A stretch of 64,000 nt of DNA from Novosphingobium sp. KCTC 2891 (GCF_025938155.1 NZ_JAPCZG010000007.1:1-64000), one strand, 5' to 3'. Shown: positions 1 to 10,044, numbered from the stretch's first letter. A program made the numbers and translations. The notes: generated by a model not told the origin, from the sequence alone.

Positions 1-177
1 CGTGCACAGCTGCACTTCGCCCGCGCGGTGATGCGCGCGGTGCACTTCGGCGGCGCGGAACACGAGTTCGGGGAACGGAAGGTCGAACAGCGCGGCGATC
101 TCCTCGCGCGTCCAGTCATTGCGGACGGTGCTGCGGAGGGGCGCTTCCGGGGCGGTAAGCGTGGCTGTTTCGGACAT
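1..177 (-). CDS. bioB: Biotin synthase, N-terminal fragment (runs off left edge)
   Basis: The 59 visible residues contain [12 protein letters not shown], then [16 protein letters not shown] and the ending GEVQLCT. That is the characteristic N-terminus of BioB, just before the radical-SAM CxxxCxxC motif, which lies outside the window. BioB inserts sulfur into dethiobiotin to make biotin. The start at 177 is preferred over an in-frame ATG six bases upstream because a GGGAG ribosome site sits at the right distance only for 177. The gene is transcribed divergently from the sugar-nucleotide dehydrogenase, across a 215-bp gap with no clear signal. The identification is strong although the catalytic part is not visible. 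Confidence 0.88.
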   Translation of the reverse strand, partial: MSETATLTAPEAPLRSTVRNDWTREEIAALFDLPFPELVFRAAEVHRAHHRAGEVQLCT

Positions 178-392
178 CTGCATCTCCCGGCATTCAAACG
201 AGTCTGCGGCCCCTTAAATCAAAAATCCGGCGGGTGCTTGTGGAAAAACGATTGTCGCCCGGCCAACCTACCGGACGGATTTCCGTAAGGAAAACCGCAG
301 AGCACCGCGCGCGTTTACCGGACCGGAAGGGTTGCCCTATTAAGCGGGGCGGCGATGCGGCCCGCTCGGGGCCGGTTTTCAAGACGGATCGG

Positions 393-1685
393 ATGACGGT
401 GAGCAAAGCTGTTGAGCGCGTGGGCGTTGTTGGTCTGGGCTATGTGGGCCTTCCGCTGGCGATTTCGTTCGCGCGCAAGTTCCGCGTCACCGGCTTCGAC
501 ATCAGCGCGCACCGTATCGCCACGCTGAGGGCGGGCGAGGACTATACCAACGAGGTCACCGCCGAGGAACTGGCGGCATCGAGCCTCGAAGTCACCGACG
601 ACGCTGAGGCGTTGCGCGATTGCTCGGTGATCATCGTGACCGTGCCGACGCCGGTCGATGAAAGCCGCCGGCCCGATTTCTCGGCGCTGCACGGCGCCTG
701 CCGCACGGTGGGCAAGGTGATTTCTCCCGGCACGATCGTGGTGTTTGAATCGACCGTCTATCCCGGCGCGACCGAGGAGGTCTGCGCCCCGGCGATCGAG
801 GCGGTTTCCGGCCTGAAATGCGGCGTCGATTTCAAGCTGGGCTACAGCCCCGAGCGGATCAATCCCGGCGACAAGGAGCACCCGTTCGAGAAGATCGTGA
901 AGGTCGTCTCCGGGCAGGACGATGAAACGCTCGATACGCTCGCCGATCTCTATGGCGCCGTGGTGACGGCGGGCATCCACCGTGCATCGTCGATCAAGGT
1001 GGCCGAAGCATCCAAGGTGATCGAGAACACCCAGCGCGACATCAACATCGCGCTGATGAACGAGATTTCCAAGATCTGCGACCTTGTCGGCATCCGCACC
1101 AGCGAAGTGCTGGCGGCGGCGGGGACGAAGTGGAATTTCCTGCGCTTCTATCCCGGCCTGGTCGGCGGGCACTGCATCGGCGTCGATCCCTACTACCTCA
1201 CCGCCAAGGCCGAACAGCTTGGCTATCACCCCCAGGTGATCCTGGCCGGGCGCCGCATCAACGATGGCATGGGCAGCTACATCGCCCAGCGCGCGGTGAA
1301 GATGATGACCGCCAACGGCCGGCCGCTGCGCGAGGCGCGGGTCGGCATCCTTGGCCTGACGTTCAAGGAAAACGTGCCGGACATCCGCAATTCCAAGGTG
1401 GAGGACATCGTCCGCGAATTCGCGGAATTCGGCATCGCGCCGCTGGTGCACGATCCGCTGGCCGATCCGGCGGCGGCGCGGCACGAATTCGGCATCGCGC
1501 TCTCCCCGCTGGAGGACATGGCCGAGCTTGATGTGCTGGTGCTGGCCGTCTCGCACCGCGCTTTCCTGGAGATGTCGCCGCAGGCACTGGCCGGCATGGT
1601 CACGCCCGGCGGCGTGATCGTCGATGTCAAATCCGTGCTGTCGCCGGAATCGGTTCCCGCGGGGCTTCGCTACTGGAGCCTGTGA
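393..1685 (+). CDS. tviB: UDP-N-acetyl-hexosamine 6-dehydrogenase, TviB/WbpO type
   Basis: The 430-residue protein is a nucleotide-sugar dehydrogenase that oxidises C6 of a UDP-HexNAc to the uronic acid with two NAD+. The N-terminal Rossmann motif GVVGLGYVGLP is at residues 11-21. The middle domain carries EASKVIENTQRDINIA, and the catalytic cysteine is C261 in VGGHCIGVDPYY. The DFSAL and SPERINPGD stretches are typical of the Vi-antigen TviB branch rather than the UDP-glucose (Ugd) branch. Its length is normal. The ATG at 393 starts the conserved region; upstream in-frame codons lack family similarity. The gene is intact and faces a ruined export locus, so its product may now feed another glycan. 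The exact substrate epimer is not certain. Confidence 0.85.
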   Translation: MTVSKAVERVGVVGLGYVGLPLAISFARKFRVTGFDISAHRIATLRAGEDYTNEVTAEELAASSLEVTDDAEALRDCSVIIVTVPTPVDESRRPDFSALHGACRTVGKVISPGTIVVFESTVYPGATEEVCAPAIEAVSGLKCGVDFKLGYSPERINPGDKEHPFEKIVKVVSGQDDETLDTLADLYGAVVTAGIHRASSIKVAEASKVIENTQRDINIALMNEISKICDLVGIRTSEVLAAAGTKWNFLRFYPGLVGGHCIGVDPYYLTAKAEQLGYHPQVILAGRRINDGMGSYIAQRAVKMMTANGRPLREARVGILGLTFKENVPDIRNSKVEDIVREFAEFGIAPLVHDPLADPAAARHEFGIALSPLEDMAELDVLVLAVSHRAFLEMSPQALAGMVTPGGVIVDVKSVLSPESVPAGLRYWSL

Positions 1686-2298
1686 CCGCGCCGGACGGTG
1701 GTGCCGCGGTCGGGACCAGTGTCAGCTTGGGCTTTGCGCCGTCGCAGGATTGGCTCTGGTTGGCCGTGGCGCCCGCCTCCGCGTTCCAGATCAGCCCGGT
1801 GGCCGATGCTTCCGGCGCCAGCTTGCGATAGAAGCTGCCGTTGATCTGGGTCGTGGCGATCAGTTCGTCGCGGAACTTCAGGTAGAGGTGGTGATCCGGC
1901 ACCGCGCTGTCCGCTTCCGTCCAGAACTGTTCCAGTGGTCCCTGGTAGGTCATCCCTTCCATGTCCCACACCGCTTCGCCGACCGGCTTGGTCGGGCACT
2001 TCATGCCCACGGCGGTCAGGCCCACGGTACTGTTGATCACCACCACGCCCCGGCAATGGCGGATCAGCGTGGGTGTGTGCTGGTCGTGGATGTAGAGCAC
2101 GCGGTGGCCGCAGCCGGCATCGCGCGCAAGATCGCGGATCAGACGCGAATAGTCGCGGTATCCCCGGTCCATGGGGTCGATCGAGCCCTGCCGCACGCGG
2201 TCGAGGTCGTCCTGCGAAGGCCCGTGGCGCAGCCGCTCGAACAAGGCCCGCGCTTCCTCGGGCGTGGCGACGACATGGCAGAACTCGATCGCGGCTGG
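1627..2298 (-). pseudogene. KpsS/LipB-type capsule protein, C-terminal remnant
   Basis: About 170 residues match the C-terminal half of the KpsS/LipB capsule family, which makes or modifies the lipid-anchored Kdo linker of ABC-exported capsules. Visible family blocks are DPMDRGYRDYSRLIRDLA, GHRVLYIHDQHTPTL, GVVVINSTVGLTAVGMK and YQGPLEQFW. Family members usually have HPMDRG, so the HP histidine is Asp here. No start codon or N-terminal half is present. At about 2298 the reading passes straight into the wrong frame of a beta-helix gene. The open frame also runs 59 bp antisense into the 3' end of the TviB-like gene, so even its C-terminus is suspect. I read this as a deletion-made remnant. Confidence 0.7.
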
Positions 2299-2830
2299 CG
2301 CTTGCCGCGCACGGTGAACTGTTTGACTCCAAAGGGTGGGGAAAAGCGGTTGTCGCGGGCGATGTTGCCGGTGGACGGGCATTCGCCTCCCGCCTTGGTG
2401 CATTCTCCGTTGGTCTCGGCGTCGCAGTACCATTCGTCGATGGCGGTCACGCTGTCGCCTGTCTTGAAATGGTTGCCGATGATCGTGTTGTCGTTGGACC
2501 GGTCGCGCAGCTTGATCGCCGCACCGCAGAAATCTTCGAAGGTATGGCCTTCGATGCGGGTGCCCGACGAATAGTGCGCCAGATAAACTGGATGAATCTG
2601 CGCGCATTCGCGCGCCGTGCGGTTGCGCACCGTGTGGAAGTAGTTGTTGGCGATCACGTTGTCGCGTGAATTGACCAGACGGATCGCCGCGGTCGATGCC
2701 GGTCCGTCGTCCTGCCCGATGTCGCCGATGCGGTTGAAGACATTGTCGATGATCGAGGTGCCACTGTTGAAGCCGGTGGTGTCCGGGCTTCGGGCGGTCC
2801 AGCCGCAACGCCCCGCGTGCAGCCTCCAGC
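2298..2830 (-). pseudogene. Right-handed beta-helix repeat protein, internal remnant
   Basis: One frame encodes a run of short strands with turn asparagines: TGFNSGTSIIDNVFNRIGD, LVNSRDNVIANNYFHTV, then NTIIGNHFKTGDSV and GNIARDNRFSPP. This is the look of a parallel beta-helix as in NosD-like or polysaccharide lyase-like proteins. The frame is closed upstream by a TGA near 2830. At about 2298 it stops resembling a protein, exactly where the KpsS remnant begins in another frame. There is no start, signal peptide or proper C-terminus. The original protein may have been a surface-glycan enzyme encoded in the capsule locus, but its activity cannot be inferred. Confidence 0.6.
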
Positions 2831-2898
2831 CGCGTCACCTCCAGCGGATTGAACGCTGCCGTATCGCCTATGCTGTCGGCCAGCGCCGATGTCACACC

Positions 2899-3375
2899 TC
2901 AGCAGCTGGTGCCCGCCAGCACCGCTGCCGCGCGTTCGCCATCCCGCTCTGCGCGTGCAATCGCCGCGTTGACTGCCGTCATCCCCCCGTCCGTCCATGT
3001 CGACAGGAAAGGCTGGACCGCGGCAGGATCGGCTTCGGTGACAAGTTGGTCCGCCGGCTTTGCCTTGCGTTGCAGGTTCTCGCGGTGGATCGCCATCAGC
3101 GTGCCGGGCAGCGCTCGCAGCGCGCGGCCCGTTGAGCAGCGCGTCCCCGAGCTGGAAGCGATCGTCCGGCGCACCGCCAGAACGCGCCCGTCCTGCGCGG
3201 CCAGCGTTCGCGCAAAGATCTCCGCCTGCTGGCGCGACATCGCCTGCTGGCTGGCAAGGGCTGCGCACGCCTGGTCGAGTTCCTGCTCCAGCATGGTGAT
3301 CGTGGACTGGGCATCGGTCGGCAAGGCCTCCGCTGCCAGGGGCCCGGCCGGCAAAGCGCCGGATGCTCGTGTCAC
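2899..3375 (-). pseudogene. Alanine-rich coiled-coil protein remnant downstream of wecC
   Basis: A GTG start overlaps the wecC stop as GTGA. The frame then encodes a Gln/Ala-rich heptad region (TMLEQELDQACAALASQQAM, then QQAEIFARTLAAQDGRV) and ends after about 158 residues. Between roughly 3140 and 3175 the frame reads as an unlikely Ser/Arg/Cys run, while the neighbouring frame reads LGDALLNG. That pattern suggests two compensating single-base frameshifts. The end at 2899 abuts the decayed beta-helix remnant, so the protein is probably cut short. I do not recognise a family. It could instead be a short intact protein of unknown function. Confidence 0.45.
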
Positions 3376-4712
3376 GGCACCTCGATCTGGCCGCCGCGGT
3401 CCCAGATGCCCTTGCAGTCGATCACGATCACGCCTCGGCCGACCGGCGGCACCGATGCGCGAAACGGCTTGTGGTCCACCAGCAGCAGGCGCACGTCCGC
3501 CTCGCGCAGCGCGTCGTCCGCATCCACCAGCGTCACCCCCCGCGCGGCCAGCCGCTCGGGCAGGGCCTCGATGTTCGGCTCCACCGCCAGCAACCGCGCC
3601 GCGGTGCTGCCCGTCAGGTGCTCGACGATCTCCAGCGCCGGGCTTTCCCGCAAGTCGTCGATGTCGGGCTTGAACGTCAGGCCAAACGCGGCGACGGTGA
3701 TTTCCGCCTGCACGCAGCCGCGCGCGCTGGCCACTTGCTCCACGGCGGCGCGCACCTTGTCGATCACCCAGTGCGGCTTGAAGTCGTTGATCTCGCGCGC
3801 GGTGCGGATCAACCGCGCCTCTTCCGGCGTGCGATTGACGATGAACCACGGGTCCACGGCAATGCAGTGCCCGCCCACGCCTGGGCCGGATTGCAAAATG
3901 TTGACGCGCGGATGGCGGTTGGCCAGTGTGATCAGCTCCCACACGCTGATCTGCAGCTTGTCGCAGATCAGCGAAAGCTCGTTGGCAAATGCGATGTTAA
4001 CGTCGCGGAACGCGTTTTCCGTCAGCTTGCACATTTCCGCGGTGCGCGCGTTGGTGATGACGCATTCGCCCATTACGAAGGTCTTGTAGAGCGCGCAGGC
4101 CGCCTCCGAACAGCGCGGGGTCATGCCGCCGATCACGCGGTCGTTCTCTACCAGCTCGCGCAGCACGTGGCCGGGCAGCACCCGCTCGGGGCAATAGGCG
4201 ATGCGTATGTCGGACTCTGCACCCGCCTGCTGCGGAAAGGTCAGGTCGGGCCGCGCCGCCGCCAGCCACGCCGCCATCTGCTCGGTCGCACCCACCGGCG
4301 AGGTGGATTCCAGCACCACCAGGTTGCCCTTGGCCAGGACCGGAGCAATCGCCTGCACCGCCGCCTCGATATACGAAAGGTCTGGTTCGTGACCATCCTT
4401 GAACGGCGTCGGCACCGCGATCAGGAATGCCTCGGCCGGTTCAGGCACAGTTGTTGCCCGCAGCGTGCCTTCCAGCGTGGCTGCGTGGACTACCATGTCG
4501 AGGTCCGGCTCCACGATGTGGATGCGGCCTGCGTTGATCGTCTCCACGGCGTGCGCGTTCACGTCCACGCCGATCACCTCTACCCCGCGCGATGCGAACA
4601 CCGCCGCAGTGGGCAGGCCGATATAGCCGAGGCCGACCACGGAAATCCGCCCGAAAGGCAGGCGCCGGTCCCGCTGCCTGCTCTTGCGTTCGTCTTGCGC
4701 CGTCGGGGTCAT
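3372..4712 (-). CDS. wecC: UDP-N-acetyl-D-mannosamine dehydrogenase
   Basis: This protein oxidises UDP-ManNAc to UDP-N-acetylmannosaminuronate, the step after WecB. The Rossmann motif [19 protein letters not shown] opens the protein, followed by EPDLDMVV and VPTPF. The catalytic cysteine lies in [16 protein letters not shown]. The C-terminal UDP-binding domain has [16 protein letters not shown]. Length (446 residues) is normal. I chose ATG 4712 because it overlaps the wecB stop as ATGA and has a GGAG site eight bases upstream; an ATG six bases further upstream is possible. The gene looks fully intact, in contrast to its neighbours on both sides. Confidence 0.88.
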   Translation of the reverse strand: MTPTAQDERKSRQRDRRLPFGRISVVGLGYIGLPTAAVFASRGVEVIGVDVNAHAVETINAGRIHIVEPDLDMVVHAATLEGTLRATTVPEPAEAFLIAVPTPFKDGHEPDLSYIEAAVQAIAPVLAKGNLVVLESTSPVGATEQMAAWLAAARPDLTFPQQAGAESDIRIAYCPERVLPGHVLRELVENDRVIGGMTPRCSEAACALYKTFVMGECVITNARTAEMCKLTENAFRDVNIAFANELSLICDKLQISVWELITLANRHPRVNILQSGPGVGGHCIAVDPWFIVNRTPEEARLIRTAREINDFKPHWVIDKVRAAVEQVASARGCVQAEITVAAFGLTFKPDIDDLRESPALEIVEHLTGSTAARLLAVEPNIEALPERLAARGVTLVDADDALREADVRLLLVDHKPFRASVPPVGRGVIVIDCKGIWDRGGQIEVP

Positions 4713-5839
4713 TTCCATTGCTCCAGTACCTGTTCGATCCGTTCGCAGGCGCGACCGTCTCCATAGGGGTTGTGGGCGAAGGCCATCGCGCGATAGGCCT
4801 TGGCATCATCCATCAGCGCGCTCACGCCCGCGATGATTTTCTCCTGCGACGTGCCCACCAGCCGCACGGTGCCCGCTTCTACCGCCTCGGGGCGCTCGGT
4901 GGTGTCGCGCATCACCAGCACCGGTTTGCCCAGCGACGGGGCCTCTTCCTGTATGCCGCCGGAATCCGTCAGGATCAGGTGGCTGCGCACCATCAGGAAC
5001 ACGAACGGCAGGTAGTCCAGCGGCTCGATCAGGTGGATGTTGGCGATGCCTTGAAGGATGCGGTTCACCGGCTCGCGCACGTTGGGATTGAGATGCACCG
5101 GATAGACGAAGTCCGCGTGCGGATAGCGGCGAGCCAGCGCGGCGATCGCAGTACAGATGCGTTCGAACCCGCCGCCGAAGTTCTCGCGCCGGTGCCCGGT
5201 GATCAGCACCAGCGGCGCGCCTTCGCGCAGGATCGGGGCAAAGCGCTGCGCCAGTTCTCCGGCCAGTGCGCCATCCGTTTCCAGCTTTTCCCGCACCATC
5301 AGCAGCGCGTCGATCACCGTGTTGCCGGTCACGCTGACCGATCCGGCGGGCACGTTTTCTGCAAGCAGGTTGCGCCGCGATTGCTCGGTCGGCGCAAAGT
5401 GCAGGTGGGCCAGGGCGCCGGTCAGCTTGCGGTTGGCTTCCTCCGGCCAGGGCGAATAGAGGTTGCCGGTGCGCAGGCCCGCTTCGACGTGCCCCACCGG
5501 GATCTGCCGGTAATATGCGGCCAGGCTGGTGGCAAAGGTCGTCGCCGTGTCGCCATGGACCAGCACGATGTCGGGCCGGAAGTCGGCCAGCGGCGCTTCC
5601 ATCCGGGTCAGGATCGCTGCGGTCAGGCCGGACAGCGTTTGGCCCGGCTGCATCAGATCGAGATCGTAATCGGGGCTGATCTCGAACAGGCGCAGCACCT
5701 GGTCGAGCATTTCGCGGTGCTGCGCCGTCACGCAGACGCGTGCGTCGATCGCGGCAGAGCTTGCCAGCCGCTTGGCCAGCGGGGCCATCTTGATGGCTTC
5801 GGGACGGGTCCCGAAAACGGTCAATACGCGCATTGTCAC
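4709..5839 (-). CDS. wecB: UDP-N-acetylglucosamine 2-epimerase, non-hydrolysing
   Basis: The protein converts UDP-GlcNAc to UDP-ManNAc, the substrate of the adjacent WecC. The N-terminus [17 protein letters not shown] is the family signature. Other marks are [48 protein letters not shown] and [19 protein letters not shown], all in the correct order. Length (376 residues) is normal. The GTG at 5839 overlaps the exporter remnant's TGA and has AGGAGG ten bases upstream; an ATG two codons later is the alternative. With wecC it forms a translationally coupled pair making ManNAcA, a typical capsule or enterobacterial-common-antigen sugar. Confidence 0.9.
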   Translation of the reverse strand: MTMRVLTVFGTRPEAIKMAPLAKRLASSAAIDARVCVTAQHREMLDQVLRLFEISPDYDLDLMQPGQTLSGLTAAILTRMEAPLADFRPDIVLVHGDTATTFATSLAAYYRQIPVGHVEAGLRTGNLYSPWPEEANRKLTGALAHLHFAPTEQSRRNLLAENVPAGSVSVTGNTVIDALLMVREKLETDGALAGELAQRFAPILREGAPLVLITGHRRENFGGGFERICTAIAALARRYPHADFVYPVHLNPNVREPVNRILQGIANIHLIEPLDYLPFVFLMVRSHLILTDSGGIQEEAPSLGKPVLVMRDTTERPEAVEAGTVRLVGTSQEKIIAGVSALMDDAKAYRAMAFAHNPYGDGRACERIEQVLEQWK

Positions 5840-7441
5840 AGCCCCAAAACCTCCTTTACGCTAACCGCGATCTGGTAAAGGATCTGTGTCATATCCTTGA
5901 CAATCTGGTACGATTTCACGTCCACACGGGGCAGGACAATGACCTGGTTACCCGTTTTCAGCGGGCGGGCGTTCTCTGCCACCTGGTCGAAGCTGCCGTC
6001 GCCGTGGGCCACCACGATGCGGCGCGATCCGCTCTTGTGTGCGAAGCCGCCGGCGGTCTGCACATAGTCGCTCGCGCTGGCCGAGCTGGAATAAGCTATT
6101 GCGTTGGGGAACAGCACCTCGCCGCTCACCAGCACCAAGCCGTCCTTCGTCGGCACCTGCAGCACGTCGCCATTCTCCAGCAGCAGGGCGTCGCGTTCGG
6201 GGGCGTGGCCGATCGCCACCTGTCCGATCGGCTCGATCTGGCGCGCCCGGTCGATCCACCGCAGCATCAGGTCGGCCTCGTTGCGGCGCAGCATGGATTC
6301 GTCGTTGGTGCCCGATCGCGCCGTCAGCGTAGCCATCTGCAGGCTGAGCGAGGTTTGCAGTATCTCCTTCTGCCGATGCTTTACGCGCCGGCGGATCAGC
6401 TGGATGTCGTCGGCATTCGATCGCTCGGAGAACTTCACCTGCCGCAACAGGTCGCCCGCGCGCGAACCATAGGGCAGCACGTATTTCTGCTGTGAATCGT
6501 GCTCGCCTTCGATTCGCACGGTGATCGTGCCGAGCCTCTTGTCGGGGGTGAAGTCGATCTCGGCGCCATTGGCAACCGCCAGCCGCGGCGCGTCCGACGG
6601 CGGATAGTATTCGACGTTCTTCACCGATCCGGTGTTGCGCGCGATGCGCATGTGCGTGGCTGCCGCCAGCGGCCGCGCCATCAGCATCACGTCGGCGGCG
6701 TTTGTCGGCGTGCCGATGGGGAATTCGAACACCTTCGGATTTTCAGCAAGGCCGCCCACGGTCACCGTGTTCTGGCGCGGGCCGACGAAGATCATTTCGC
6801 CATTGCCCAGTTGCACCTGCGGCATCACGCCCCGGAACAGGAACTCGTACAGGTTCACACGCTTGCGCACCATTTCCCTGCGCCTCACCTGCACAGAGAT
6901 GAACGAACCACGGTTTGGATCGACGCCGCCGGCGAGGTCAAGATAGTGCAGCAGACTGTCGGCGCTGGTGCCATTGTACTGCCCGGGGCCGTTGGGATGA
7001 AGATGTCGCCCTGCGGATCCACCACCAGGTACTGGTTGAAGCTGTAGGCGCCCCACATGCGCATGTAGATGCGGTCGCCCATGGTCACGATATAGTCGGG
7101 GTTGTACTGCACGGACGAGGCCTTGGTGAAGACGCCCGCGAACAGCTGCGCGCCGAACACGTCCGAATTCACGTTCGCGTGATAGTCGAACGGCACGCCG
7201 CCGGTGTTGGTGGTCTGCTGGATTGTCTGGTCAGCCATTCTCTCGGCCGCCGGCAGCGCGGTCACGTCCAGCGAAGGGAGTGTCGGGGCGATCCCGAAGT
7301 CGCGGGCGTTGTGCTGCTGTCCGGCTGCGCCTGGTTCTGCGCGCTCTGGACCAGCGCCGCCAGCACCGCCGGATCGATCCCCAGCGTCCCGGCGCTCGCC
7401 ATCGCCATGCCAAGGCCGGTCATCCACTCTTGAAAGGTCAT
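5836..7441 (-). pseudogene. KpsD/Wza-type polysaccharide export outer-membrane protein, broken
   Basis: The outer-membrane capsule exporter family is clear from the poly-export segment (YNPDYIVTMGDRIYMRMWG, VVDPQGDIFIP) and the later SLBB-like part (GPGQYNGTSADSLLHYLDLAGG, then VRKRVNLYEFL). The gene is broken at least three times. Near 7378 and near 7315 the N-terminal frame shifts. At about 6981-7003 the protein jumps from GDIFIP directly to GPGQYNGTS in another frame. Intact relatives have several tens of residues between those points, including a second poly-export segment. The C-terminal 330 residues remain open down to the wecB start. Function as an exporter is very unlikely. Confidence 0.8.
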
Positions 7442-7448
7442 GTTCGTG

Positions 7449-8514
7449 TCAGTCCATGTGATCGCGGACGACGGCCAGCAGGGCGATTCCCGCGGCGAGC
7501 ATGGTCACCAGCGTGAACGCCAGCGCGTTGTAGAAGCGGCGCGATTTGATGGATCGTTCGGCCAGCGTCGGCTTCTGGACGACGGTGACCTTGCGGACCT
7601 TGCGCATCGCGTCGATGCGGCCCTTTTCCAGCCCGGTCAGGGTCGTCTGGCATCTGCTGAGCAAACACCGCTTCCTGCGGCAGCCGCTGGAAAGTTTCGA
7701 TCTTGCGATTCAGCGCGGCGCCGTTGGGCGAAACTATCTTTGCGGTTTCACTCTTGATCTGCGCGTCCACCGCGTTGATCTGCTGTTGGACTGCCACGAC
7801 TTGGGGGTGCGTGGGCACCTGATAGGCCTGCACCGTGCGCAGCTGGGTCTGCAATGCCATGCGGTGGGCCTGCACTGACCCACGATGCCCTCGGTGCGCT
7901 CAGCCGCCAGTTCGGGCGAGAGCAGGCCTTCCTTGCTCTGGTAGTCTATCACCGCCTTGCGCGCGGCCAGGTTGCGCTGGTCCGCTCGGCCTCGCCTTCC
8001 AAAAAGGGGACCTGCGCAGCTACCAGATCGTGGTCGCTGCGGTTCATGAAGGCCTCGCCTTCGCTGACCATGGTCTGCACGATGGCCTGCGCGGTCTGGG
8101 GATCGAACGCTTGGGCAGAAACGACCAGCACGCCTTGCGTGTCGTCGTAGTCGATCTTCACGCGGTTCTGGAAATAGGCTTGGAAGTTTTCCATCGACGC
8201 GTGGGCAGACCACAGCCGCGTGAACGGATCGCGGTGCCTGCGCGCGCAAGTGCAACCGGGTGTCCAGCATGCGCAGCATGTCGGTGGAAAGCATGTAGTC
8301 ACGCATCCGCATCTGATCGCCGCGGTCGCCTCCCAATGCGATCCCGCCCAGGAATCCGCCAAAGTGCAGCCCGCCACCACTCGGAAGCTCGGTCTTCTGG
8401 ATAAGGGCGTGAGATTCCGACACATAGCGGTTCGAGGCGAAGATCAGCCAGAATGCGGAGGACAGCAGGCAAAACAGCACGGCTGGGAGCAGGATGGCCC
8501 GGCGGATCGAGCGC
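7449..8514 (-). pseudogene. KpsE/Wzz-type capsule export inner-membrane protein, multiple frameshifts
   Basis: Pieces in successive frames spell out one chain-length/export protein. A first membrane helix ([19 protein letters not shown], then [13 protein letters not shown]) leads into FLGGIALGGDRGDQMRMRDY. Next come NFQAYFQNRVKIDYDDTQG, NLAARKAVIDYQSKEGLLSP, a coiled-coil piece VVAVQQQINAVDAQIKSETA and a final FYNALAFTLVTMLAAGIALL helix. The reading frame changes four times along this 1.1-kb stretch. Relatives are polytopic periplasmic-loop proteins that bridge the ABC transporter to the outer-membrane exporter. The stop at 7449 is eight bases from the next remnant's ATG, so the old operon order survives. 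Confidence 0.8.
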
Positions 8515-8868
8515 CACGCGCCGGGGCACCGCATCGCCCTGCTGCATTTCGCGGCACGGCCCGCGCCATGCCTTCAGCCCGTCGCGCAGCCGCTCGAACA
8601 CCGCCGGCGGCAGGAAATCGCGCCGCTCCACGAAACCGTCGCGCTCGAAGGCGGCGCGGTCCTCGGGCCGGATCAACCCCGCCAGCTTGCCGCGGCGGCG
8701 CTCTGCCATCGCGTGGGCGGCGCGCACCCGCGCCACGTGCAGCCCCGCCTCGTTCAGTCGGCGCGATCCGATCAGGGGATGGTCGATGAAGCTTTTCGCG
8801 CCCGTGGCCAGGCTCGCCACCCACCACGGCATCAGCAGGGTCGTGCGCAGGAGGGTGAGCATCATCAT
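8506..8868 (-). pseudogene. Phytanoyl-CoA dioxygenase-like protein, N-terminal remnant
   Basis: The first ~120 residues are open and protein-like: [54 protein letters not shown] and [14 protein letters not shown]. The FxxDGFVxxRDFL pattern is the usual beginning of PhyH-type Fe(II)/2-oxoglutarate oxygenases found in some sphingomonad polysaccharide loci. At about 8506 the homology ends and KpsE sequence begins in another frame, before the HxD iron ligands would appear. The join implies a deletion between two formerly separate genes. Family assignment is moderate; its status as a truncated remnant is more secure. Confidence 0.6.
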
Positions 8869-9018
8869 GGGCTCGCTGATGCCCCAGCATCGCATGGCCG
8901 CGCAATTGCAAATGGGCCGAATGCGGTCTCTTCTGCGCGCAAGTCTTTACCGCGTCGGAAACCATGGCCTAGAGCGAATCGGCTAAGGGGCGTTTCGCGT
9001 TCCCGACGGAGATTGGAC

Positions 9019-10044
9019 TTGGCGATTCTTGTTACCGGCAATGCCGGCTTCATCGGCTTTCATACCGCGAAGGCATTGCTGGAGCGCGGGGACGATGTCG
9101 TCGGCATCGACGTGGTCAACGATTACTACGATCCCGCGATCAAGGAAGCGCGGCTACGGATCCTTGAAGAGACCGCGCGCCGCACCAACGGGTCCTATGC
9201 CTTCGTGCGTGCCAACATGGCCGATCAGGTGGCGGTGGACCGCACCTTTGCCGAGCACGGCGTGCGCCGCGTGGTCAACCTCGCCGCGCAGGCGGGGGTG
9301 CGCTATTCGATCGAGAACCCGCGCGCCTACGTCGAAAGCAACATCGTCGGCTTCACCAACATTCTCGAGGCGAGCCGCCACAACGGGGTGGAGCACCTCG
9401 TCTATGCGTCCACCAGTTCGGTCTATGGCGGCAACCAGGCGATGCCGTTCAGCGAACACCTGGGCGCCGACCACCCCTTGCAGTTCTATGCCGCCACCAA
9501 GAAGGCGAACGAGCTGATGGCGCACAGTTACAGCCATCTCTACCGTCTGCCGACCACGGGTCTGCGCTTTTTCACCGTCTACGGTCCGTGGGGCCGGCCC
9601 GACATGGCGCTGTTCCTGTTCGCGAAGAACATCATCGCGGGCAAGCCGATCGACGTGTTCAACTATGGCAACCACACGCGCGACTTCACGTTCGTGAGCG
9701 ATATCGTCGAGGGCGTGATCCGCGCGCTGGACCGGCCCGCCGCGCCCAATCCTGCGTGGGACGCGATGAAGCCCGATCCGGCGACGAGCAACGCGCCCTA
9801 CCGGATCTACAACATCGGCAACAATTCACCGGTCAAGCTTACCGAATATATCGAGGCGCTGGAGGACGAGATCGGCCGCAAGGCGGAGCGCAATCTCCTG
9901 CCGCTGCAGGCCGGTGACGTGCCGGACACCTTCGCCGATGTCTCCGACCTTGAGCGCGACCTTGGCTACAAGCCCGCGACCACGGTGCGCGAGGGCGTCG
10001 CGGCGTTCGTGGCATGGTACCGCGAGTACATGGGCGAGGGGTAA
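9019..10044 (+). CDS. lpsL: UDP-glucuronate 4-epimerase (SDR family)
   Basis: This extended SDR interconverts UDP-glucuronate and UDP-galacturonate, a precursor for lipopolysaccharide, glycosphingolipids and capsule. The NAD motif [10 protein letters not shown] is at the N-terminus. [13 protein letters not shown] is a mark of the glucuronate-epimerase branch, and the catalytic Y157 and K161 lie in [12 protein letters not shown]. The family segments [17 protein letters not shown] and [10 protein letters not shown] follow. Length (341 residues) is normal. I chose TTG 9019 because GGAG at 9008-9011 is seven bases upstream; the next residues MAILVTG start the Rossmann fold. The gene is intact and divergent from the ruined export genes. 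Confidence 0.88.
   Translation: MAILVTGNAGFIGFHTAKALLERGDDVVGIDVVNDYYDPAIKEARLRILEETARRTNGSYAFVRANMADQVAVDRTFAEHGVRRVVNLAAQAGVRYSIENPRAYVESNIVGFTNILEASRHNGVEHLVYASTSSVYGGNQAMPFSEHLGADHPLQFYAATKKANELMAHSYSHLYRLPTTGLRFFTVYGPWGRPDMALFLFAKNIIAGKPIDVFNYGNHTRDFTFVSDIVEGVIRALDRPAAPNPAWDAMKPDPATSNAPYRIYNIGNNSPVKLTEYIEALEDEIGRKAERNLLPLQAGDVPDTFADVSDLERDLGYKPATTVREGVAAFVAWYREYMGEG

Noticed and set aside
315..1556. A 413-residue open frame antisense to the TviB-like gene
   Set aside because: His/Arg/Asp-rich shadow translation typical of high-GC antisense frames; the plus-strand gene is a clear dehydrogenase.
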